A program made the translations under genes and the position numbers. Of a DNA stretch of 64,000 bases, positions 59,301-64,000 are shown one piece after another (the first letter of the stretch is position 1; each line of letters begins with the position of its first letter). This DNA comes from Gerris lacustris (taxonomy: Eukaryota > Arthropoda > Insecta > Hemiptera > Gerridae). Where the stretch lies: positions 58,964,043 to 59,028,042 of the forward strand of contig OX578281.1 in the NCBI GenBank assembly GCA_951217055.1, in the 5' to 3' direction. The notes beneath the pieces were generated by a model. It saw nothing but the letters and a program-made list of their open reading frames with translations. It was not told the DNA's origin and ran no database searches.

Positions 59301-60138
59301 AAATTATATCAACTAAAGAATAGAACATAATTATTATCTATGAGGATGAATTGTGAAAATAAATTAATTGACCTATTACTTAGTTGAGGTAAGAGGTGAT
59401 TAGACGACTGACCTCTCTATATGTCGGGGCCTTAGCTCGAAAACCTGCTCTTAGGTAAGGGGACCAGACAGGCAGTCGGATGCACATCCCAGCCCACTTA
59501 GGGTAAAAACTTAGGTGGGCCTACTTACTGGATTAAACCAGTTGGGCCATGTAAATGCAGCGCCTTGACACTTGGTGGGAAGACCAGATCAAGGTAAACC
59601 CAGAACAGAACAAGGACTTGGTGGCAATCGCTGCTTTACCTACAACCAGAAGAAGAATTGTACTCAACCTTGACATTTTTCTTAGTCTAGGCTTAGAAAA
59701 AAAATGTTGGTGAAAAGATCTCCTAACCAAAGGCTGGGTTAAGAGCTTCTCAATCTTATGTGCTGTAAGTAATTGAGACTTGAGATGTCATGTTTTCTCT
59801 TGCTAAAGGCAAGGAGTTTATAAGGGAAACCTTAAGGCCCCCTCATAGACGATTCGTAAAAACTAAGAGAAAAAACTGATCAAGCAGATCAGCTCAGAAA
59901 AATGTCATTATTTCCTCAAGCAGATGGTCTTTTGACGCGGCCAGATTAGAATTGAAAAGTTAATAGGTTTTTCGGATCCCACAACGTACTGCTGACCAAG
60001 AGTGAAGAAAGTTAAAACTGAAGTTGAATTGAAAGCATGTCCGGACTGTGTGTAATTGAAGTATTGCCTGATCCGTTTTCCCTGTTTGTTTTTACAGATC
60101 CTCTATGGGGGGCCTTAAGCCAGACATATTTTTTTTAG
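47366..60138 (+). CDS. yurt: Yurt / EPB41L5-type FERM domain protein
   Basis: Coding exons: 47366-47518, 47597-47701, 47783-47825, 48247-48423, 48743-48863, 49710-49797, 50647-50735, 51318-51419, 56368-56505, 58297-58419, 59033-59130, and a possible last one 60098-60138 (TAG). All junctions keep frame with consensus sites, giving 425 residues. Residues about 36-320 are a complete FERM domain: '[20 protein letters not shown]' (F1), '[20 protein letters not shown]' and '[18 protein letters not shown]' (F2), '[14 protein letters not shown]', '[12 protein letters not shown]', '[14 protein letters not shown]', '[17 protein letters not shown]' (F3). The FA domain follows ('[20 protein letters not shown]'). 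This matches Yurt/EPB41L5 much better than EPB41L4. In flies Yurt binds Crumbs and supports lateral membrane identity and septate junctions. The C-terminal end is uncertain: a longer tail in the family suggests further exons or isoforms. Confidence 0.93.
48536..48658. mobile_element. TA-flanked hairpin MITE, copy 2
   Basis: A 123-bp relative of 30838-30963, in a yurt intron (between the exons at 48247 and 48743). Ends are 'ctctgacatcg' and (inverted) 'ctctgacaccg', flanked by TA. It shares the internal 'gagagct' and 'gattttgaga' blocks. Confidence 0.78.
50990..51262 (+). mobile_element. SINE-like dispersed repeat, family 3, longest copy
   Basis: The head resembles a tRNA promoter ('tggtcgtgtggctttagatac', B-box-like 'gttgattcccc'). 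The body is shared with 765-910 (inverted), and a short part ('cctaattgctagg' ... 'caagtggtt') with 56258-56292. It ends in a (CTA)n tail. It lies in a yurt intron. Confidence 0.5.
51615..51637. repeat. (TG)n microsatellite
   Basis: About 11 TG units in a yurt intron. Confidence 0.9.
52590..52720 (-). repeat. dispersed repeat, family 4, fragment
   Basis: It contains 'actttctcatataaagagaa' and 'cgaaaattcgattttgatg', then 'atttacacgttct', which occur inverted at 55560-55635. Both lie in the same yurt intron. The family is probably a non-LTR or foldback repeat; only one end is shared. Confidence 0.5.
52961..53262 (+). mobile_element. pogo-like MITE, copy 2
   Basis: It begins 'cagtagtcttgct' after TA, and shares 'atgtctgtaaaactagtttt', 'agctggg', 'ttaaccgga' and 'agtgagact' with 56818-57141. 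The right end is degraded. Confidence 0.68.
53515..53800 (-). repeat. partial copy related to the 8679-9811 element
   Basis: In reverse complement it shares 'agcatttgtga', 'ttttagaaatttta' and 'aatattttcaagatggtggc' with 9150-9205. No matching terminal repeat was seen, so it is an internal fragment in a yurt intron. Confidence 0.5.
55290..55640 (+). repeat. dispersed repeat, family 4, long copy
   Basis: It contains 'ccaaatttcgtcaaaatcgg', 'agacgacagacagaca' and 'acctcagaacgtgtaaatac', then the end shared with 52590-52720. Text of this kind recurs in invertebrate genomes as an abundant repeat. A related 'cagacccacagacagacgga' segment is at about 54608. Confidence 0.5.
55745..56024. mobile_element. 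280-bp TIR MITE flanked by TA
   Basis: Long inverted ends: 'ttttaatgtcgtaggcggat' at the left and the complement of 'ttttaatgtcgtagacggat' at the right. Both arms continue with 'aagggtaatg' and 'ctctaaatcatgt'. TA borders each end. There is an internal palindrome 'cacatgaaatttcatgtg'. In a yurt intron. Confidence 0.8.
56818..57141 (+). mobile_element. pogo-like MITE, copy 1 (best preserved)
   Basis: 324 bp with TA on both sides. Ends are 'cagtagagtctcgctatcca' and (inverted) 'cataagagtctcgctaatcc'. Terminal CAGT-type TIRs with a TA target fit the pogo/Tigger branch of Tc1/mariner. Copies are at 52961 and 17776. Confidence 0.82.
57240..57935 (+). pseudogene. RTE-like LINE reverse transcriptase fragment
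   Basis: Plus-strand translation, with frame changes, reads '[16 protein letters not shown]', '[19 protein letters not shown]', the active site '[11 protein letters not shown]', '[12 protein letters not shown]', '[10 protein letters not shown]', and a tail like '[11 protein letters not shown]'. The active-site Asp pair is intact but the frame is broken. It sits in the yurt intron 56506-58296. Confidence 0.8.
58699..58866 (+). mobile_element. tRNA-derived SINE, family 1, deleted copy
   Basis: It keeps the head ('gggggccttggtagcg', 'aggttaagcagcattgagc') and the end ('ttgttcattggacctacc', 'gtgtggtctgtgtct') but lacks most of the body. A run of about 18 G replaces it. In a yurt intron. Confidence 0.6.
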
Positions 60139-60205
60139 TTGAATGCTGTAAGTGTGAGTTGTGTCTAGAGTTGTACAGAGTATGCCTGTGTGTTTGTTTT
60201 GTCAG

Positions 60206-60267
60206 CTGTGCCGACGGAGAGGGAGCCGCTACCCCTCCACATGTCCCCTACCCATCTCACTATCTAA
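60206..60267 (+). CDS. alternative last exon candidate of yurt
   Basis: An acceptor with a good pyrimidine tract ('tttgttttgtcag') is followed, in the phase left by exon 59033-59130, by 'VPTEREPLPLHMSPTHLTI' and a TAA stop at 60265-60267. The competing exon at 60098 reads '[13 protein letters not shown]' to TAG. Either, both or neither may be used; transcript data are needed to decide. Confidence 0.35.
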
Positions 60268-60979
60268 CGTCTACCCTGCCCTCTTCTATCCTAGTCAACC
60301 TGGTCCGTCCCCTTCCCAAACCGAGTCTATCCCCATGATGATTCAATCTATCCTTTCTCCAAACTAGTCTGTCCTGATACCGATATGATCTACTCCCTTT
60401 TCAGTTATCCTTATGCTAACCTGTTCCATCCCTGTTCTGGACTTATCTTTACCCTTTTCAGTCTGGTCTTTATCCCCATACTGGCACGAGAGTGGTCTGA
60501 AAAGTCCTTAGCCTCAAGTACCGGTGATATCACCTATCACCTTCAGCATAATATTTTTATCCAATGTGTTGCTCGATACATCTAACATAATTATTCATGT
60601 TAATACGGAACTAATTTTATCAAGTAGTTAGGTTTGTGCAGCTGATTGAAGCACTAGTGTTGACTGCATTTCTTTGGGCAGACAACATGTAACAAATAGT
60701 GTATTTAAACAGTTTAAATACAAAAAGAATAAGACTCTTTGAAATCCTTCTCTTCAAAACACTCAAACTCTTGCTTTGATTCTCTTCTAAAGGAAAGATT
60801 AGTGCAGATGTAGAAGGACATTTTGGTCTTGCAGAGCGAGGATTTTGTGGTCTATTCAGCGATATTGTAAATTATTATTAAGTTTGAAATCTTGATTTTT
60901 TTTTTTTTTTTTTTTTTCATTATTAGGCCAAAATCTTTTCAGATCACCATCTCCGAAAGTGCTCCCTTTCAGAAAGTCT

Positions 60980-61195
60980 ATCTTATTTTTGACTTGATCC
61001 ATCCAACCTGGACTTGATCTATCCCATTCTTGTCTAGATCCATCCTGGTCTTGACTAGATTCATCCTGGTCTTGACTTGATCCATCCTGGTCTCAGCTTG
61101 ATCTTTCCCAGTCAAGATCCATCCTGGTCTTAGCTTGATCCTTCCCAGTCTTGACTTGATCCTTCCAATCCTGATTGTGTTTCCTTCCCATCCCT
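60980..61195 (+). repeat. degenerate tandem repeat, about 21-24 bp
   Basis: Variants of 'tcctggtcttgacttgatcca' repeat about nine times. A more diverged stretch of the same texture ('tctatcc', 'ctggtc', 'cccttttcagt') covers 60270-60500. Non-coding. Confidence 0.75.
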
Positions 61196-61199
61196 GACT

Positions 61200-62433
61200 A
61201 ACAGATTGCTTCTATTAAACCACCGTCACCGCAAGGTAAGCGCCCAAATTTCACTCAGTGTCATGCACTCTGTCGCTAATCACTTCACTTGTATCACCGA
61301 TTTCTCATACGTAACCACTTTTATCGCTTAGATAAATTATTTTTATTCTTCGATATTCAATTTGCATTTAATTGGTTTATTAAGTTTAATCATTTCGATG
61401 TTTGTAAAATTTGTAGACTACTTTGACTAAAAGTTAGCTCAAAACCATAATAACTCGTGTTGTCTTTTCTCCTTATTTGTTTATTTTAGATTTAATTACC
61501 AACCTTTAGAATATTACATGCTAATCAAATGTGTGGGTTACTCAGAAAAATATTAAATTTTTTTTAAAGCCTACTACTTTAATTTGCTCTAGTATTAAAT
61601 TCTCTACTTTTTAATTAAAAAGTATACATTTTTAGTGAACTATGTCTAGATTTTCAAATAATTAATAACAGTATTAAAGGAGAAATCCTGGGTTAACTCC
61701 TCATTGACCTCACTAGTGAGCTAGGGCTTAGATTAATTGAGATTATTCTCTCAATTGATTAATTAAATTTATCTTTGCAAATTGTATATTCACAATCATT
61801 TTTTCTCTCTATTTCTTTTTTAAAAAGGGTATATTCTAATATCTTCACTGCATTCGCTTTGAGCTTAAATATTTAAAGGAGAATATGTAAAATAAATTTT
61901 AAAAACATTATAGTTCATGGTAACATATTATTTAACATTTAGTATGTTGTAGGAATCAAAGAAGTCGTATCAAAGAAGTATTTATTCTTCTGTGAATAGT
62001 CCATACTAGACATGGACTATTTGCAACAGTAGTAGCAAATGTTAATTTACGTGTGTGTTGCTTTGTGAATATTTTTGTAATGGATGTTTACACGTTCAAC
62101 TTATTCGTGTTTACTTAAGGATTTTCTACTGCCTAGTTTATTGTTAATAGTTTCACATTATATCAACGCTTAATCTCTGTGTGTATATATATGCTGTGTA
62201 TAAGAGAAAGTAAAAACTGACAACAAGGAGGGGGGGGGGGGGTTAAATTCTGTGAAAGCTTCTATTTTTAGTACACTATCATTTTGACCAAAGAAGTTAA
62301 CAAATAAACTCAAACAATGGAAAGTTTTAAGATAAAAGGGTTTTTTTTGGCTGAAATGGATAGTGTTTACTTCTGGATATTCCCTACCATTGTGAAGTTC
62401 GATGGCTTAATGTTGCTTACCTCATCTGGCACA
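61200..62433. other. no gene seen
   Basis: AT-rich. A G run of 15 lies near 62228. No exon or element could be supported. Confidence 0.45.
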
Positions 62434-62441
62434 CTTTAGAC

Positions 62442-63047
62442 CAGGGGTGCCCAACCTTTTTTAATCAAGGGCCACATTGACAAAATTCAAAGTGAAGGCG
62501 GGCCGGGGGCCGGTGGTGTACCGGGGGGGTCCTCCCCCAGAAAATTTTAGCATTTTTACCCTCATAAAACACGTTTTTATGCTTCCTAGAAGGTCAATTT
62601 TCCGTTTTGGTTTTAGCTGAAACACCATGTTAATAAAGTTTTTTTCTGTTACTCTCCTAGTTTTACTTTGCAGAAAATAAAACACTCAAATATATACTAA
62701 AAATGATTGTAATTAACCACAAAAGTATAAAAATATAACAATAACAGTATGAATATCAAAAAAGTTAGTCTTTCATTTTACAAAGTTATTAATCAAAATA
62801 TCAACCGCCTCAAACAGACTTCTTTTGGCACTCGCCATAGTATCATTGGCTGCAACTGCTTTACTTATTTCAAGACGACCCATTCTCCAATGTTGCTGGG
62901 CAAAATCAGCTGGGCTGTTCGGCATTAGGAAATTAATGTATTTTAGATTCTCTGAATGCTTGTAAATTCTTATGGCAACACGGCGGGCCACATAAAATCG
63001 GCTCGCGGGCCGGACCCGGCCCGCGGGCCGTAGGTTGGGCACCCCTG
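62442..63047. mobile_element. hAT-like non-autonomous element with 8-bp TSD
   Basis: 606 bp. Ends 'caggggtgcccaacct' at the left, and the same inverted at the right, are canonical hAT TIRs. Exact duplications 'ctttagac' lie at 62434-62441 and 63048-63055. Subterminal 'ggccgcgggcc'-like GC blocks occur at both ends. The minus-strand frame 62773-63078 runs past the right end and is not a recognisable transposase. Confidence 0.93.
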
Positions 63048-63177
63048 CTTTAGACCATCCAGGTGATTGACCCTTCAACCAAAAATGTTGGTTGACCCAT
63101 GAACTAGAACTATACCAACGAACAACTCATTAATTATTATATTCTGGAGGTTTGGTTAGAAATGAAAGTCCGAACTT

Positions 63178-63345
63178 TAAAAATTAAATCAAATTATAAT
63201 TATTATTAACTACGGGAAACAGACAGAGAAAAATACACTCCAGTGCCGGGATTTGAACCACGGGCCTTCATATTTCCAGTATAGCGCTCTACCAACTAAG
63301 CTATGCAGGAGAATGAGTTTCTCTGACGTTAATGATACCTTGTCC
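63178..63345 (-). repeat. left arm of an inverted duplication carrying a tRNA-like unit
   Basis: The reverse complement matches 63530-63690: 'gagaaactcattctcctgc', the tRNA-like core, 'ctggagtgtatttttct', 'tttcc', then 'gtagttaataataattataa' plus 'tttga'. The two arms face each other about 185 bp apart. Confidence 0.8.
63239..63310 (-). other. tRNA-like pseudogene (left copy)
   Basis: 72 nt with a tRNA layout: 'tagcttagttggtagagcgc' gives a 4-bp D stem, then anticodon loop 'ctggaaa', then T-loop 'ggttcaaatcccgg'. The acceptor stem pairs at only 4 of 7 positions and the anticodon stem is weak. The loop would read GGA (serine), but the long variable arm of tRNA-Ser is absent. Best seen as tRNA-derived. 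Confidence 0.6.
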
Positions 63346-63472
63346 CGCATTTAAGCTTTCAATTTTCCACAAATCTTAGAAGTCAACATTAATGACATAG
63401 AACTAGACCGAGTAATAACGCTTATAATTATAAAGTACCCAATTAGTACCTGTACCTAGCACAATCACTTAG

Positions 63473-63735
63473 AAATTCATATTTTACGATTTTGGTAGTA
63501 TTCATACTACGGAAAGATTAAATTTTAGGTATCATTAACCAGAGAAACTCATTCTCCTGCGTAGCTTAGTTGGTAGAGCGCTATACTGGAAATATTAAGG
63601 CCTGTGGTTCAAATCCCGGCGCTGGAGTGTATTTTTCTTTGTGTGTTTCCTGTAGTTAATAATAATTATAATTTGATTTAAATTAAAATTTAATCTTTCC
63701 GTTGTATGAATACGACCAAAATCGTAAAATATGAA
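63473..63735 (+). mobile_element. TIR element with a tRNA-like core
   Basis: Arms 63473-63530 and 63683-63735 are inverted copies ('aaattcatattttacgattt', 'tggt', 'gtattcata', 'cggaaagattaaattt'). A tRNA-like sequence lies between them. The combination resembles a MITE that took up a tRNA-derived piece, or a tRNA gene trapped between inverted repeats. Confidence 0.6.
63555..63626 (+). other. tRNA-like pseudogene (right copy)
   Basis: 72 nt. The acceptor stem 'tcctgcg'/'cgctgga' pairs at 6 of 7 positions and the D stem at 4 of 4. The anticodon stem pairs at 3 of 5 and the T stem is weak. A- and B-box sequences are good, so it may still be transcribed. Anticodon loop 'ctggaaa' as in the left copy. 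It also resembles tRNA-Phe with one inserted G. Confidence 0.6.
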
Positions 63736-63923
63736 TTTAAAAATTAAGATTTATGATCATAGCATCATCTGTAATTCTGACTTTTAAAATTATTAGGTTT
63801 TATAATTTTGTATTGTGTATATTTAAAGTAATTTGACAGATATTTTAACTGTTTTTAATTCAATTGAAATTACAATTGCTCATAGGACAGTTACGTTCAT
63901 TTTGAAATTTCCCACGTCCCACA

Positions 63924-64000
63924 ATGTTGTCGATTGAGATGATGAACGAGTTTTTGGCAAGTAAAAACATCCCTGTTGCTCCTCAGCAAACTTGTTCACT
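63924..64000 (+). pseudogene. mariner-like transposase fragment, runs off the window
   Basis: The plus strand reads 'MMNEFLASKNIPVAPQQ', very like the segment just before the second catalytic-region block (PPYSPDLAPCDFF) of mariner transposases. Only about 25 codons are visible and the window ends. The expected preceding 'HDNA' block is not recognisable, so it is probably decayed. Confidence 0.6.

Noticed and set aside
59533..59730. 65-codon minus-strand frame in a yurt intron
   Set aside because: No motif, no splice sites and ordinary length for chance.
62773..63078. 101-codon minus-strand frame in the hAT-like element
   Set aside because: It runs past the element end and includes the terminal repeat; no transposase motif.
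63555..63626. Functional tRNA-Ser (GGA)
   Set aside because: The anticodon and T stems are broken and the long variable arm of tRNA-Ser is missing.

Overview
This is an AT-rich, intron-rich eukaryotic window. Two multi-exon genes are scattered among many decayed transposable elements. The predicted proteins, the mix of non-LTR elements, gypsy-type elements, tRNA-derived SINEs and TIR elements, and an epidermal polarity gene point to an arthropod, most likely an insect. A hemipteran-like, repeat-rich genome is my guess, but nothing here settles the order.

Layout. 1-10 kb: no confident gene; AT microsatellites, SINE-like copies, a 43-bp tandem array, a foldback repeat, a G-quadruplex-like tract and a 1.1-kb TIR element. 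10.1-20.3 kb, minus strand: a 14-exon gene in which 12 of 13 junctions are phase 0. Its N-terminal part resembles the NRF1/Ewg DNA-binding domain, and three exons each carry a SUMO-interaction-like motif followed by Ser/Asp/Glu. A possible first exon lies near 31.3 kb. 21.2-24.8 kb: a MULE-type transposon with about 105-bp TIRs and 9-bp target duplications. 24.8-29.3 kb: two minus-strand LINE remnants, one with a 58-bp tandem array inside its endonuclease. 30.2-31.0 kb: a SINE and a short TA-flanked hairpin MITE. 32.8-45.1 kb: gypsy-type remnants in both orientations, split by a plus-strand LINE (itself holding a SINE), an 8-bp-TSD MITE and two TWA-TSD MITEs. 47.4-60.3 kb, plus strand: the FERM gene yurt (EPB41L5 family), whose exons join in frame through the FERM and FA domains. 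Its introns carry MITEs, a SINE-like copy and a LINE reverse transcriptase. 62.4-64 kb: a hAT-like element with 8-bp TSD, an inverted pair of tRNA-like units, and the start of a mariner-like transposase fragment.

The two host genes face each other across the transposon block, and nothing suggests that they act together. Yurt works at the lateral membrane and septate junctions of epithelia. The NRF1-like protein is probably nuclear. The strongest signals are the NRF1-like/SUMO-motif gene, which I cannot match to a known protein, and the many datable nested insertions with intact target duplications.
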